A stretch of 64,000 nucleotides of DNA from Typha latifolia (GCA_019914945.1 CM034103.1:1550001-1614000); one strand, 5' to 3'. Shown: positions 1 through 13,978, counted from the first letter of the stretch. Program-made: numbers and translations. Notes: a model not told the origin generated them from the letters alone.

Positions 1-2881
1 TTGATATTTTATGTGTTATTTTACTAATCAGTTAACTAACTTGGAAAATTTTGTTTCGATTTACCCAGGTCATAATTATCGGTATTTAATTTGGGTCATC
101 TTCATAAAGTACGTTAGTATCCAATTTCGATCAGCCGTTGTATAAAGAGAGAAATTAGAAATATAAGGTTTGTTGATGTTCCAACCTACTAAGCTCACAT
201 AATGTTCATATACGTGTATATACTGTACGTTAGTTGGTCTTGCAATGTCCTGATCATGGATCTAAGGAAAGATTAATGGAGATTACTGTCTCACTCTCCT
301 AGAATTACTATGATTATGATTTCAGTGTGTATCAGAACTTGATCGAGTCTCTTCCTAAAAGAATAATTTGATCAATCTCTATTGCAATGCCAACGCCTTT
401 AATGTATAGTTCCATACATTTAATCCTGCTACTTGTTGCAATAAGTAATCTACTAAAAATGAGTGTTGCATCATTTTCTCATTCTCATTGTAATAGTCGA
501 TCTTATGTTTATGTACGTATATATTGGCAAACACTTTTATACCCCTCTAAAATTTATAATTCTAATCAAATAGTTATAATGGTTGCTGATTCTAAAACCA
601 CATACGTTAAAAAATAATATTTAGTTAAAAAGATTTAATTAGGTGCAGTGCACCTATCTATTGAATTACACATTATTTTCTTTCATTAAGATTTATCTCT
701 CTTAGATATAATTAGACATTAATTATAAGAGATATTATTTAATACTAAATATTTATATTTAACTTTTTACCTTTATAAGAGATAGACTTTAATTTAAATT
801 TAATTCAAATTTTAGTTTAAATCAATCTTAAACTAATAAGAGATATATACAAATAATTAAAAATAATCAAAGGGATAGAATTTAATTAAACTTTTGTCCA
901 GTTAATTTCAATATATATATATAATTTAATAAATTATTAAGATAATATAATTGTCAATAAATATGTTGTAAGATAATATATTTTAAAAATAAACCCGGGG
1001 AGGTGCTATTTTTTCCATTTTTTACGGCTTTTAATAATTACCTATTGAACCAGTAATACTTTTAAATTTTTTATATTTTTATTATATCTTTGAGGATCTT
1101 AACCGTTAGACCCAGTGAAAAACACTTCTTACTGGCAACATGATCACAAAATTTGATTACAATCCAATGAGAGCTTCATGTCTATCAGAACCATCCTCTA
1201 AGCTTTTGGTATATAACATAGCCAAGTACATCATAGTGCTAGATTTAATTATATATTTCATATCTTGTCTTCTTTTACTAGTTGTTTCTAATATTATTTT
1301 CATTAGTATTTTGTAACAAAAACTGAGCAAAAAAAGTTAGCATAACAACAAATACATTCATTCATCTCTAGTTGCCAAAAGCATTTGCTCTCACATTTTG
1401 GGCCTCGTCGATATTGACTGTCAATCCGAAATTTCCAATTAGGAAGTCAAAAATTGGCAGGTGAAGTGCACAACTTGTTCCTTGCATTGGAATTATATCA
1501 ATTGGAGAGGTAGCATCAGATACCCAAAGACATCAATGCCTTTATATAATGGTTCAATTAACAAAGACCAGCAATATAATAGAATACATGACCAGAATGA
1601 TGCCATAGATCGTGTAAATTGCTAGTATATTTAAGCAAAAAAAAAAAAATGCTAGTATACAAGCTTTTGTAAAAGAGGTGCATGAGAATTTAAGCTGAAA
1701 GACGCAGTAAGTCATGAAATAAATGCCAATTGTCCCCATTTCAGGAACACTTCAAAGATAAATTTGTCTGGCATAAAAATTTTCCTCAGCTTTTCAAACT
1801 ACTTTAGTTGAAAAGCTCCATCTTAGTACATGCAGCTGTCCTTTGTTGTATTATTAGCTCATATGGCAGGATAAAGAAGAGGTCCATTACTATATTGGAA
1901 GAGGACTGGAGAATACTGTTCTCCAAGTTGATTTTTTAAAAACGAGTAATTAATTAATCTAGTATGCAAAAGTTTAATAGAATGGAATGCATGATGTCAA
2001 GGTAAAGAGGATTTTGGACAAAAATAGGAGGCGAATCAAGACAAAACCATGACTACATTTGCTTAATAGAATCATATTCTATTCAAAATGTTAAGAGACC
2101 TGTAAAATATTGGAACAGGATGAATTAAGAATAAGTACGGAAAAGTCAGATAAGGATGAATGAAATAATCATGAAAAGTGGTAAGCATATCGGCAGAATA
2201 AAGTTCTCATATGGAAGTGAAATATGATGTAGTTACCCACTTGAAAATACTGCACAGTAATGCACCTTTAAGTTTTGTTCTAAAGTTGTTCATCTCTCAA
2301 TTATTCATTAAGTGCCAGGCTACAGTTATTGCTAAATTTGAAATAACAAGGGACACTTTTGCAAATAAGATAAACAGACTTCCCCAAACACATACACAAA
2401 TATCCTACCCAGACTCTTGAATTTCAAGAACTTAACGATACATCAACTTCAACCTAATAAACTTAGATCACTGTAAAGAATAGGTACCATTTACAACATC
2501 AGAATAAAAAGGTGTAAGCAATTACTCACAGTTGAATTGTAATACAATTTGAAAATCAGCAGCATGGAAGTATGTATTTAACTATTCAAGGGATAGCAGA
2601 TCTCAGAAAACCCAGCTTCACCAGCAGATTTTAAACTATAACAAGAACAAATCACACATCTAATTGTCTTCACTCTTCAGAATCAAACGAGAGTCTAAAT
2701 GACTAACACAAAGAAGAAAATCAAATTGTCCAAAGAGTACACAGTATAATCAAAATTTAGCCTTAGCTGTTTGACCTATTCCCTCTCATTAAACAGGCTA
2801 AAAAACAACTGTGAGCTTCCTTGCATCCACTAAAAAGACCCTAAAACATAGCTTCTCTTTAAACTAGTGGTGTTCAGTTGT
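1..2881. other. AT-rich intergenic region, no supported gene
   Basis: No convincing gene is visible. The only open frame near the left edge (387-617, plus) encodes 76 residues with no recognisable domain and sits in AT-rich DNA, so it is probably chance. The right end (about 2500-2881) is likely the 3' untranslated and downstream region of the minus-strand RPL9 gene. Runs of A/T and TA steps dominate; no terminal repeats could be paired with confidence. Confidence 0.5.
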
Positions 2882-4935
2882 TCACTGATCCTCAGCCATT
2901 GTCCCCTTCTCACTAACGTAGATACCATCCAAAAACTTCCTGATATCCTTGTTCTTCACATGACATTTCTGATCAAGTATAATGATAGATCGGAGTTAGG
3001 ATCTTATAAAAATGAATCTAAATTATCAAAAGCATCAGTAACAGAGAAAATGATAACCGATAAGTATACAAGAGAGCAGATCCAGACCTGGTTGATCAGC
3101 GCAGCTGAGCGAGAGACAAGTTCAATATCATTGCCATCAAGGACAAGCTCATCCTTGACTTTTTCGGAGCGTGTAATTGTCACACCTTCAAGCATATCCA
3201 CTTTCCTCACCTGTTGGAAGTAAAATGCCAATACATGATTCAGGATGGTGAATGCTAGACAGTAGGAGAGCATAACCAAGTCAACAAATTAAAAGAACTG
3301 CACTTCATAGTACAGGAAAGATCGTATTATAACGATCATGAAAGGATGAATTTCTTTTCATCAGTCAAAATATGCTAATGCCACAATGTAGAACCCTGTG
3401 TGCCAATGCAACCATGTTGAGGAAATTAATATTGAGATCAAATGATAACAACAAGCTTCTGCGATGTCATTGCGTGCTAAACTACAAATAAATATATATA
3501 CATATAACTTCCTAGAGTAGAAGCAAATTGTGAAAGTTGATTCCTAGTACAACTACATTCAATTGCAAGTGCAAAATCCAAAGGGCCCAACAGAAGTTCA
3601 TTTGATTACAGGTAGAGAATATTACAACAACCATCAGACTCCAATAGGTCATGAAATTAATTAAAGCTAATTTGAGATAATAAATTTCCTCAGATAGCTA
3701 TATGCAATATCACAGGAAAAGTGTGTGTGTCACTCTGATCCTGATTCTTTCTTTTCCTCATACTTCATTGAAGGCATCCTTTAGTGCGACTATTAGACTT
3801 GTCACTAAACACCTTCGTATCGCCATGCCGAATCACTTGAAGTAGACCTCCAAGAAAGGGTCAAGGCTGGCAAATTTCCTTTAGCAAATCCTACACTGGA
3901 GGAATCTGCCCTAGGGCATCTTTCTTTACTGTCATCCGCAGTCAACAATTTTGACTAGCAAAATTGGACACATAGCTTCTACCCAAACAATCCGACAACG
4001 TCACTGCAGGGTAGTGCTAACTGTGAAGTTTAAGCCGAAGACAAAATAGACTAATAAGCTAAAAAGAACAATTTCAGACATTTTGCTGTTGATGAATTGA
4101 CATATCGAAACTCGGTTATGAGGCGAAAGGGTTAAATAAAATATTCTTTAATCAATGATACATACATTAATAGAATACCATAACAAAGTTATCCCAAAGA
4201 GGAATAAAATCCACTATTCAATAGCACACAATAACTAATATCTAAAATAAAAGTGCACACAAAAGCAAAGGCCATGGATCAATTTCTACACTGAAAGAAT
4301 CATGGACCACATTAATACAAAATCATTAAATAAAACGTGACCTAATAATACCAACTTAAAATCTCGAGAAATAAAAAGATACAAAAAATGGGGGGGAAAT
4401 CCTGATTTTGAAAGCAAAAACAACCAAACATATCAAAAATCCCATCTTTCTACAAAGATGGAAATGAAGCCGACGCTATGTCCTCGTAAAACACCTCACG
4501 ATCAAAAATTAAACCAAAATTCGTACAAACAGTAATTCCACCACCCAGAACCCCCAAAACGATTCTTCCTACCTTCTTCTCGCCGAGGAAGTTCCTGATC
4601 TCGATGGAGGCGCTTTCATTGGTGATGGACGCATTGATGGGGAAGTGGGCGTACACGAACCTCATCTTGTACCGGAACCCCTTGGTGACCCCATTGATGA
4701 GGTTCTGCACGTGCGAGAGGGCGGTGCGGATCGCCGCCATTGTCTTGCGCGTTCCGAACCACGCCTCGACCTTAAGCTTGCGGCCGCCCTCCACAAGCTG
4801 GAAGTCGAGGTTGAGGTGCTTAAAGCTGCGGGTGAGCTTACCGCGCGGCCCCTCCACCTTCACCACCTTGGCGGTGACCTTAACCGTCACTCCTTCCGGG
4901 ATGTCCATCGTCTCCGTCGCCAAGATCGTCTTCAT
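2882..4935 (-). CDS. RPL9: 60S ribosomal protein L9 (uL6)
   Basis: Component of the cytosolic large ribosomal subunit. Three coding exons on the minus strand: 4935-4573, 3210-3088 and 2968-2882, together 190 codons plus stop, the usual plant length. All junctions are GT-AG and keep phase. The protein begins [16 protein letters not shown] and contains two uL6 (L6) repeats, with the family segments [17 protein letters not shown] near the N-terminus and GDE-type [21 protein letters not shown] in the second half, ending [18 protein letters not shown]. The start is the first ATG of the frame and lies just after a GA-rich leader. The upstream DNA has a TATA box, a telo box and site II motifs (separate entry). 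Intron 1 (3211-4572) is long at about 1.36 kb. Identification rests on near-identity to the conserved family; no lesions were seen. Confidence 0.97.
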
Positions 4936-5130
4936 CTCTCTCTCTCTCTCTCTGATCTCTCCCCGGGAGGATGAAGGAGGAGGTGGCCGCGAAGGCTATT
5001 TATAACTGGTGACCGGAATTAGGGTTTTTCAATCCGTGATTCTGGGCCGTCTGATGGAGAGCTTGGTTTGAATGTGGTATGGGCTCAATTAATATATTGC
5101 TACATCTTTGGCCCATATAAGCCCAAGACT
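4936..5130 (-). promoter_or_regulatory. RPL9 promoter: TATA box, telo box, site II motifs
   Basis: Reading on the minus strand, a (GA)n-rich leader (4937-4954) precedes the ATG. TATAAATA lies at 5004-4997. A telo box (AAACCCTAA) lies at 5027-5019. Site II-type elements (TGGGCC or GGCCCA and a TGGGCT form) lie at 5043-5048, 5110-5115 and 5120-5125. Telo box plus site II combinations are the established signature of plant ribosomal-protein and other growth-linked promoters, bound by TCP and telo-box factors. Positions were read directly; function is inferred. Confidence 0.7.
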
Positions 5131-5751
5131 ATTAAACAGGATTAAGTTTAATATAATCGGATTAGCTTCACCAGTAACATAAGGATTATATTTATACTAA
5201 TATTATCCATCAGACCATTTTCAGGTTTTTTAAACATATTTTTCGAATACCATAATATAAATACAGTAAATAATTTACCTCCTAAAATCAAACTTAACAC
5301 GTAGTAATTGTTAGATTGTTTATCCAAAATTAATAGTGCAAAAATTCGAATTAATGTGGTTCATTGACGCGGCCATTTTTCAATTAAGCTTTTAAATATT
5401 TCTATTAACCACTAACTTGGTGAGGATCCCAAATTGAGACCTATAACCAAACCACAGAGCCCTAACAATCATATATAATAAAATCAAGAAGCATCAAACT
5501 AATGAAGCTAGATCAATATATGTATATATATATATATATAATATAAACCAATGTTCCCAATTACATCAATCTATTGAAATTCAAACCCACAAACACGATT
5601 CATTTGAATACAAAAACACTGCAACTCATCAAACAACTTATAATCCAAACTAAGCCAATTAAGTTTTGATCAATGAGAAGGATGCTTCTCTTGATAAGTA
5701 TATATAACTCAAACCAGTAACAAGATATCAAAATCAAACGCATGGATCTAG
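5131..5751. other. Intergenic, AT-rich with a short (TA)n tract
   Basis: Spacer between the RPL9 promoter and the 3' end of the peroxidase gene. It contains a (TA)n microsatellite at about 5519-5541 and nothing else recognisable. The right part is probably peroxidase 3' UTR. Confidence 0.5.
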
Positions 5752-6968
<1,217 letters not shown>

Positions 6969-7032
6969 CTTGGTTAGACAATTGAGGGGTAGAGAGAGTT
7001 GAGAGCTATGCCTCGTAGTTTCATGTATGTAC

Positions 7033-7040
7033 TATTTATA
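7033..7040 (-). promoter_or_regulatory. Probable TATA box of the peroxidase gene
   Basis: TATAAATA on the minus strand, 65-72 bases upstream of the ATG at 6968. Spacing and sequence fit a plant core promoter. No other element was recognised. Confidence 0.6.
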
Positions 7041-8215
7041 GAGGGGCTGGGGATTTGATCATATCCTTCTAAGTTGACGTGCATGCATGCACTCCTACCT
7101 GGCTGCTGGACGTGCTAAATTGTCATATTTTTGCCGACATATTTTTGGGTCAAGATCCTTGAGCTGGATTGTGTCGGTCAGAATATTTGTCGGTAAAGGA
7201 CTAAGATGATCGATGATCCGATGTTTTAGTTAATTAATGGAACCATGCGTGGTGTATCTCATATATGTAGCTTATTAATTAGATTATTCTTCGGGTTCTC
7301 TGTGTGATTAGTTTGCAATCTAGCTCATTATTTAAGTACTAATGGATGCTTTAATTTCCAAAGTTGTGCATGTATAATTATCAAATACCATAGGTTAATT
7401 TTAGGTCTTTGTACATGTGAATCTTTTAGGATTGTGCTTTTTGTTAGATTATATTTGTGCCGTAAGATTGCTTTAATTTGCACTAGAAACATTAATCAAC
7501 TATAAGACGGATCAATTATCATTGTGAAGATGCTTAATTTTAACTATGTGAATGACTTTTTTTCCTTCTTTCTTTCCCTCGTTTACAATATATATTATTA
7601 GAGTTCTATGGATTTGTCTATGGTTGATTGTTATTGAGGGCTTTCCCAGAGTGCCTAATTAATAGTAGGAAAATTTGTATTTATATATCCATACTTTGGT
7701 TGATATATATATATATCATTAGTACTGGTGGAGCTTTGAAATCTCTAATTTCAATTATATTAAATGATGATGTCCTGAAACTATGCTAACTGCATGAATC
7801 ACAAGGTATAACTTTAACAAATATAAGATCTATTTCTTGATTGGCTGTTGCTTAGATTAAGAATGCCATTGCTCATATAATAGTTTCTTCCTCCAAAGAG
7901 AAAAATGTCATCACTAGTAACTGTGTAGGATTTAATATTAATATCATGAGTGCCCAAGAAAGATCTATATCATTTTTATTCTTATTCTTATTATTTTTAT
8001 TTTTACTTTTTTAAGATAGAACTAAAATTTCACGTATGATACTCAGAGTGAAAAGGGAACATTCTAATGATCCATAAAATTGGCACCAAACTTTTAATTA
8101 ATGTTCACAAATCACAAGCACTAGATCAAATTAATTACAACTCTTTGCATAAGAAAAACAACCACAATGACTGAAAGAAATTAATGGATCCCAATAAACA
8201 AAGATCTAAATATTT
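7041..8215. other. Intergenic spacer, AT-rich
   Basis: Spacer between the peroxidase gene and the upstream peroxidase pseudogene. It has scattered TA-rich stretches and no frame with family similarity. It would include the distal peroxidase promoter. Confidence 0.4.
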
Positions 8216-8574
8216 GTAAACCTGCAGGACCTCCTGATCACCCCTTGAGTCCCAGTGAGCACCTCAACTGCACCCAACTTGACCATAGCTTCACCAAACT
8301 GCCTGCCAAAATTAAAATTAGAGCCAGAAGCCAGTGCAGTAACTATTCCCCTTGTTACCATCTCCAAAGCCAAGTTTTGATCGGTCTAAAGGATGCCTCT
8401 CCTCATGAGTATTTGCTTGTAGAATTTAAACTATTGTCCACAGTATTAGAGCTAAGCTGGTTCTGGTCAAGGTTGACAGGGTTATCTGCCTCTCTAGCAC
8501 CTCATCCTTCGTCCAATCCGGCCTGTCGTTACCGCTGAAGTTGTAGAGAGCAATGTGTGATTCCGACGGTGTGA
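8216..8574 (-). pseudogene. Class III peroxidase pseudogene, last-exon remnant
   Basis: The minus strand carries a broken copy of peroxidase exon 4. It starts at an acceptor-like CAG followed directly by the proximal-His segment HTVGITHC, then SLYNFSGNDRPDW in a shifted frame. After a second shift it reads FYKQILMRRGIL, an in-frame TAG (8388-8386), TDQNLALEMVTRGIVTALAS and finally KLGAVEVLTGTQGVIRRSC with a terminal stop at 8218-8216. At least two frameshifts plus the TAG disable it. The two codons normally found between the acceptor and the His segment are missing, and no exon 1-3 sequence is visible upstream. It matches the intact gene along its whole length but is clearly diverged, so it is an old tandem duplicate rather than an assembly echo. 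Confidence 0.88.
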
Positions 8575-9468
8575 CTGCCCGTTGATTGAATAAATAGTTG
8601 AGACTAAAGACTTTGTTGTTATCGTTGTCGCCACTTTTGTTTCGCAGTTATACAGTTAATTTGTAAAAATAATTATAGCTTACGCTTTATTGAGTATTTT
8701 GTAACTTTATTTACAGAATTAAATAAATCATAGTTTAGGATTTAGAGTATTTACAAAGTCACAGTGATTACAAGTAGCTGAATGACGAATTATTAATCAC
8801 AAAATTATTAAAAATATAAGGCGTTATTTAAAAATTTCTACTGTTAGTGAGATGCACGACTTTGTGCTTATGATTGCAGGTCAATAGCTCATGAATTAAA
8901 ACATAGGATTGGCTTGCTTGCAAGCTTTATTTTTCTTCAGATGTTAATAGTTTAATCAACACTATATTGCTCTAATTCCATGCCTTTAGGAACTAATCCA
9001 AACGCTTTGACTAATTAATATATATTAATGCCTCCCTCTTTTGGACAACTTCAGGTTGCTCACGAGAAGACTAGACCAAACTTGGGCCCGGCTCGCAGGC
9101 TGTATGAGAACTGAGAAAGTCCTATTACAACAAATATCAAAATATACTTTTAATGGATATTTCAAAAGAAGAAAAAAGAATAAGAATAACATTTCATTGT
9201 TCAGATCATATAAGTGAGAAACATAACCAGATAACAACTCCACCAATCTTCTCTAGCAACTTAGTCTGCTTCAAAACAAGATCAAGACTGGCTGGAAGTT
9301 AGTTCACTTGAAGCTCTGGTTTGTAACAGAAAAAGTAAGGCAGTACAAGCAAGTAGGTAACATGATCAGGACACAGAGAAATACCATTGTACATAATGTT
9401 CCAGTCTTTTTGCCGAAGAAATAACTCAATTAATTGAAACCCAAAAGTAAAATGAGGATCTATTTAGC
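8575..9468. other. Intergenic spacer
   Basis: No gene recognised. The right side (about 9250-9468) is probably the 3' UTR of the minus-strand TGD4 gene. The frame at 9025-9246 has no domain and was not accepted. Confidence 0.4.
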
Positions 9469-12400
9469 TCAGAACTCAAAAAGTCGCAACTCTACCATTG
9501 CTTCTTTTCGTTTAGGCGAAAACCAGGCCAAGATTTTTCCAGATTGTAGCATCCTAAAAGAGTAACTCAAGCCATACATGACATCCTCAATATGAGGGAC
9601 GTGCTTGCCGGAAGGGGAACTGAGTGAGACCCTTGAGTCCACCCGAAAAACTATCGGCCCAGCCACCTGCAACATAGAGTAAATAAAATGTTAAATTATC
9701 CATTTAAACCTCTCTTTTTTTAATTGTCTATTTAGTATGATTTACTTTTATCACCATTTCTCTTAAAATAAGGGTTAGCTTATGTTCTACACATAGCTTT
9801 AACTTTTCATTGTATTAAAGATTTGTTTTGAGACCAACTACATAATAAAGCTTCAAAGATCTATCAAGCAAGAAGCTGCTGGATTTCACCTCGGTATACA
9901 TGCAGGGAGAAAAATAAAAGTTTCCAAAAAAATATGATTTAGCATTTCAGTTCTTGGTCATTTTCTTGGTTGGAATATAGAAGAAAGATTTGTAATGCTG
10001 CATCATTGAATGTACCTGCTGTTGAAGGATGACATTAAACCTTGGGGCAGCAAGAGGATTCACCTCTCGTTCAACTCGGCCTTTGACAATGTCTGAAAGC
10101 AGATGACTGGCACCCTTGAGAAAAGCAGATGCTGATGAGATGTCTAGGCGAGCATCTACTCGTGTGAAGTCATTGAAATCATTTTTGAATTTCCCATGCT
10201 GAAGCGTGTAGCACAATGAACCAAATAAGTCTGCACTAATTGGGTATCTCTTCTTCATCGAGACACTCACACTACCACCTGCTTCATCGTGCCCTGACTG
10301 GGCCTGCAAAGTAGCATCTGACTTCACATCTCCTCCAAACCATGCTGCAAACGTACCGCCTAACAAGGAACATACAGAATAATGGAAAGACTTTAAAAGG
10401 AATTCATTGTCATCAGTAGAACTAGGGATCCAAGTCCTGTTAGTACAATCAAATATCTTGTAAAGAATGACATAATCAAATCACCAAACCAACGTTGCAG
10501 AAAAAATAATTATCACCTAAACAGTAATTCTCCCTTATATTTATCACCACTTGCATTATCGCTACTGTCAACAACAAAACAGTGTAATTCTTCTGCATGT
10601 TAAGCCAATCGACCACTATAATTACCCAATATCAATAATCATTTAGCTCAAAGATATTTCCATCTACATTGACCAATCAGAACAGGAAGATGTCATATTG
10701 CAGCAAAAAGCTAATTTCTAAAGGACCACTTAACAAGAGTCACTCAAAACATAAACTGAGCGTGTTACTAAGACTGATCAGAGTAGATGCAAGAATTGTT
10801 CTTCCTGAATAACTTCCTGATGATAAAGGAACCAAAAGTTTGAACCTCCCAGTTAGCATTTCAAGTTGGACAAGACACCCCTAAACACAAGATTGAACTC
10901 ACAGTTTGCTTATAAATAACTAAGCAAATAGAATGGCGTAAAATACTTGATGTCAACTGCTTTTCCTAGAATCTAGTGGAATCAGGAAATAGAAAATTTA
11001 GGAGCAAACAAGTTAACATACATTAATGCAGATCAAGTTATTTATATTAGAAGCGCACTAAAAGTGTACTAGCAGAAATATCTTGAAGATAAGACATAAT
11101 CACAATACAAACAAAAAAAATTGTGACTCATTTATCTGGAAAATTCTTCAGACGTTACCAATAATTCCTGATATTGTTGCATGGGGTTCTTTAAATCGCA
11201 CATCATAGGAGGGCATTGAAGCAGGTTCTTTCTGCAATCCTCTTACTTTAGGACTCTTATTTTCTTTTTCTCTCCAAATGTCTCTACTCTTCTCCATAGA
11301 AAAGGCAGCTTTAGCACATATTCCAGGCAATAGAGCTAGCGGTACCTCTGCGGATGAGGAATTAAGAGCTCCAGGTTGACCACTATTTTTATGTAAACCA
11401 AAACGATATCTTAATCCAGAATCAGACACTAGAGATGCTATGTCTAGCGAAAATGAAGCTGGCACTTCCCAATAAGTTCCCTTGCTATCCATGAAGAGCT
11501 CTGGCCATGCTGCTTGTAGTGTAACATCATGATCAGGAAGCTGCATATGTGTAAGCCGACAAAGTGGCTGTGTTATAAAAGACTATATTGCACATTGCAA
11601 GAGTAGAAACATGAATATAGCATGAAGAAGTTTAGTTCCTAAATAGCAAAGGGAAAGCATTGTGAAAAGTGAAATGAAGTTAACCTTATGCTCCGCTCCT
11701 TTGATATGCATATCCAATCAAATGGCATTAGAAATAATACTAACTGAATGATTAGTCTCATAACAACAATATCATGTTTCTTTGTTTGAAACAAAGAAGC
11801 TGGTCAATTATTTAATTTAAGCTTACCTTATGAACAAGCAATGCTTTAGATCGTTGTCCCTTCTTCTCACCATGCCGTTCCAAGTTAAAAAGTAAGGACG
11901 TATCGGGCATCAAAGACACTTGACAGAATAAACCAAGCGCATAGAGCGACTTGTCCAGAAAATGTTTCACAATTTCTCTGAATGCAGGCATCTCTAGCTC
12001 GTCACCAATTGTCACTTCTTTCTTTATACTGGATATCAATTTTCTGGGGCGGAATTGCCCAACCACTCCAGTCCACCTAAAAGCAGTTCAGAAAATTTAT
12101 AACATTGGCATTGCAAAAGTGCAACCAACTGACCAACTACCTAAGTGCTTACAGTAAGAAGTCACAGGGTGTTGATGACATCCACTCATTTTATTTACAG
12201 TCTCGATATTTAAAGACATTAGTGAAAATTGAGTTTGTAGATTCGTCTGACAAGTAATGTTAGTCTCAGTTACTCCTCTAGATCATCTTTAACATCAGCT
12301 CATGAATTGAAGAAATCACTATTAATAACAAATAGAAACAGTTCGAACCTTTCCCGGACCCAGCTCGAAAAACAAGAGGAAACTCGAAATCCCACCACAA

Positions 12401-12800
12401 AAACACAAATTTTCAAACTCCAAAACAAGCAAACATCCCTAATCCCACCGATTGAACTCACAAAACACCTCAAAAAAATTCCAGTCTTGGTGAGAAAGCT
12501 CGCGCCTCTTTGGCCAAAAACTCACCAATTGGAGGTGGCAGGACCGACCAAGAAGGACTGGATGGAGAAGGAACCGAGCTCCTTTTGCTGCAGCGCCGGG
12601 GCGAAGGAAGGGATGAGGCCGAGAGGGAAGGCGTTGGCGAGGAAGGAGAGCTGCTGCGGCCTCACGGTCCGGCTCGCCCGGGCCAGTGCGACGGGAGCCG
12701 GCTCGCCCGGTACGGACAAGGCTGTGCCATCGAGGTTTTGGGGAGAGGAGAGCTCCAGGTCCCAAAACGCCTTATCCATGGCTATACGAAGGTTCGCCAT
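9469..12800 (-). CDS. TGD4: TRIGALACTOSYLDIACYLGLYCEROL 4, chloroplast outer-envelope lipid transfer protein
   Basis: TGD4 is a beta-barrel outer-envelope protein that binds phosphatidic acid and works with the TGD1-2-3 ABC transporter to bring ER-made lipids into chloroplasts (established for the Arabidopsis protein). Five coding exons on the minus strand: 12800-12526, 12076-11827, 11540-11159, 10359-10016 and 9666-9469; 482 residues, close to the Arabidopsis length. All introns are GT-AG and in phase. Diagnostic segments are the N-terminal FWDLELSSPQNLDGTALSVP, KHFLDKSLYALGLFCQ, the DVTLQAAWPELFMDSKGTYW block, KEPHATISGIIG, and the C-terminal FSPKRKEAMVELRLFEF. No signal peptide or helical membrane span is seen, as expected for a barrel. 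The start ATG follows a GA-rich leader. It is divergent from the inhibitor gene at 13406, with 605 bases between the starts. Confidence 0.93.
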
Positions 12801-13405
12801 TGCTCTCTCTCTCCCTCTCTTAGCGATGCCTCTATCTCTCCGAATTCCGAAATGTCTTTATCCGCTGAGGTTTTGGGGAGGTTCTGTGAACCCATCCGTG
12901 GCGCAGGATAGCGCATTTGCTATCATGAGCATTTTAGGGGCTTTTGGTGCGGGTTAAGTTAATTGGGCTTTTGTTCGGCACAATTGCTTGGGCTTAGTTA
13001 CATTGCCTTTACTCCTCAGGCCCATTTGGATTAGATTAATTACATCTAGACCCCCTAACTATTATCATTTTCATATAACTCCTCAACTATCGAATATTTC
13101 CTCGATAATTACACCTACAAATAACATGTGAGTATTGTATAATTGATGAGAGATTTTCTTTTAAAGAAAAGAAAAATCCATATAGAAATGGGGTTGTAAG
13201 TGAAATGTGTGGTTAAAACACCACTCAGGTGTCATCACTAAACGCTAAACTTGCATGCTTTGAAGCATTCAACTCTCCCCTTCTCCACATACCAAATTCT
13301 TTATATATACCATCACTCTCTTCTCTCCCCCTAGCTATCGCTTCTCTCTTCTCTCTTCCCTCTTCTCTCCTCCTCTCCTCTTTCTAGTTAACTCTCTCAA
13401 CCAAT
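12801..13405. promoter_or_regulatory. Divergent promoter region, TGD4 (left) and inhibitor-like gene (right)
   Basis: Near TGD4 the DNA is GA/CT-rich (12801-12835). Site II-like TGGGCT and GGCCCA motifs occur between about 12960 and 13030, typical of housekeeping nuclear genes for organelle proteins. On the right side TATATATA at 13302-13309 is followed by a long CT-rich tract (13317-13390), a pyrimidine-patch leader that runs to the ATG at 13406. Functions are inferred from sequence only. Confidence 0.55.
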
Positions 13406-13978
13406 ATGAATCCTATCTTCTATCTCCTCCTTCTCTTCTTCCTCCTCCTCCTCCATTGCTTTATCACCTCGCATGCCACCATTTTAATGCAGACGCAGAC
13501 ATGCACGAGCCCCATCACCGTCGAAGACGCCTGCAGGGGCGCGGTCGACGGCCACCCGGGCGCAGTCGCGTACGACTACTGCGTCTCCTCCCTCAACTCC
13601 GACCCGCGGAGCCGCTCCGCCGACCTACACGGCCTGGCGGTCCTCGCGACGAAGATGGCCATCGATCACGTGGCGAGCACAGAGTCGAAGATCGACGAGC
13701 TGATGGACTTGGAGGCGACCCCGACGATAAAAGGCGGGTTCAACGCTTGCTTGGAGGTGTACTCCGACGCCGTCGACCGGCTGCGGGACGCGCTCGATAA
13801 CCTGAACTCGAGGCTATACGCGAAGGCGGTGGAGCTGCTGGCGAAGGCGCTCAGGGCGTCGGAGGACTGCCAGGAGGTGTTCAGGGGGGCGGAGGCGGCG
13901 CCGCCGGTGATGGTGGAGGATAGGGACTATGGGAAGCTGGCGAGCATTGCATTGGGTATTGCTGCCTCTGTGGAATGA
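13406..13978 (+). CDS. Putative invertase / pectin methylesterase inhibitor-like protein
   Basis: Single-exon, 190-residue secreted protein of the PMEI/invertase-inhibitor family, a four-helix bundle that caps cell-wall invertase or pectin methylesterase. Residues 1-24 form a Leu/Phe-rich signal peptide ending SHA. Cysteines at 33, 43, 59, 115 and 155 fit the family's two disulfides plus one extra. The segments YDYCVSSLNSDPRS, ADLHGLAVLATKMA and the late SEDCQEVF are typical of the group named 'putative invertase inhibitor' (the plane-pollen Pla a 1 type). Which enzyme it inhibits cannot be told from sequence. The coding DNA is strikingly GC-rich, especially at third positions, against AT-rich flanks. 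It is in tandem with a diverged paralogue at 14993. The promoter has TATATATA and a CT-rich leader. Confidence 0.9.
   Translation: MNPIFYLLLLFFLLLLHCFITSHATILMQTQTCTSPITVEDACRGAVDGHPGAVAYDYCVSSLNSDPRSRSADLHGLAVLATKMAIDHVASTESKIDELMDLEATPTIKGGFNACLEVYSDAVDRLRDALDNLNSRLYAKAVELLAKALRASEDCQEVFRGAEAAPPVMVEDRDYGKLASIALGIAASVE

Noticed and set aside
387..617. 76-codon open frame near the left edge
   Set aside because: No recognisable domain, AT-rich codon use, no splice or promoter context; probably chance.
990..1260. Possible transposon edge beginning GGGGAGGTGCTATTTT
   Set aside because: It looked like a repeat boundary, but no inverted end or target duplication could be paired.
4604..5005. Two plus-strand frames over RPL9 exon 1
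   Set aside because: Antisense shadows of the conserved RPL9 exon; no family similarity.
12307..12957. 216-codon plus-strand frame over TGD4 exon 1
   Set aside because: Antisense to the well-supported TGD4 first exon and promoter; protein is low-complexity and unlike known families.
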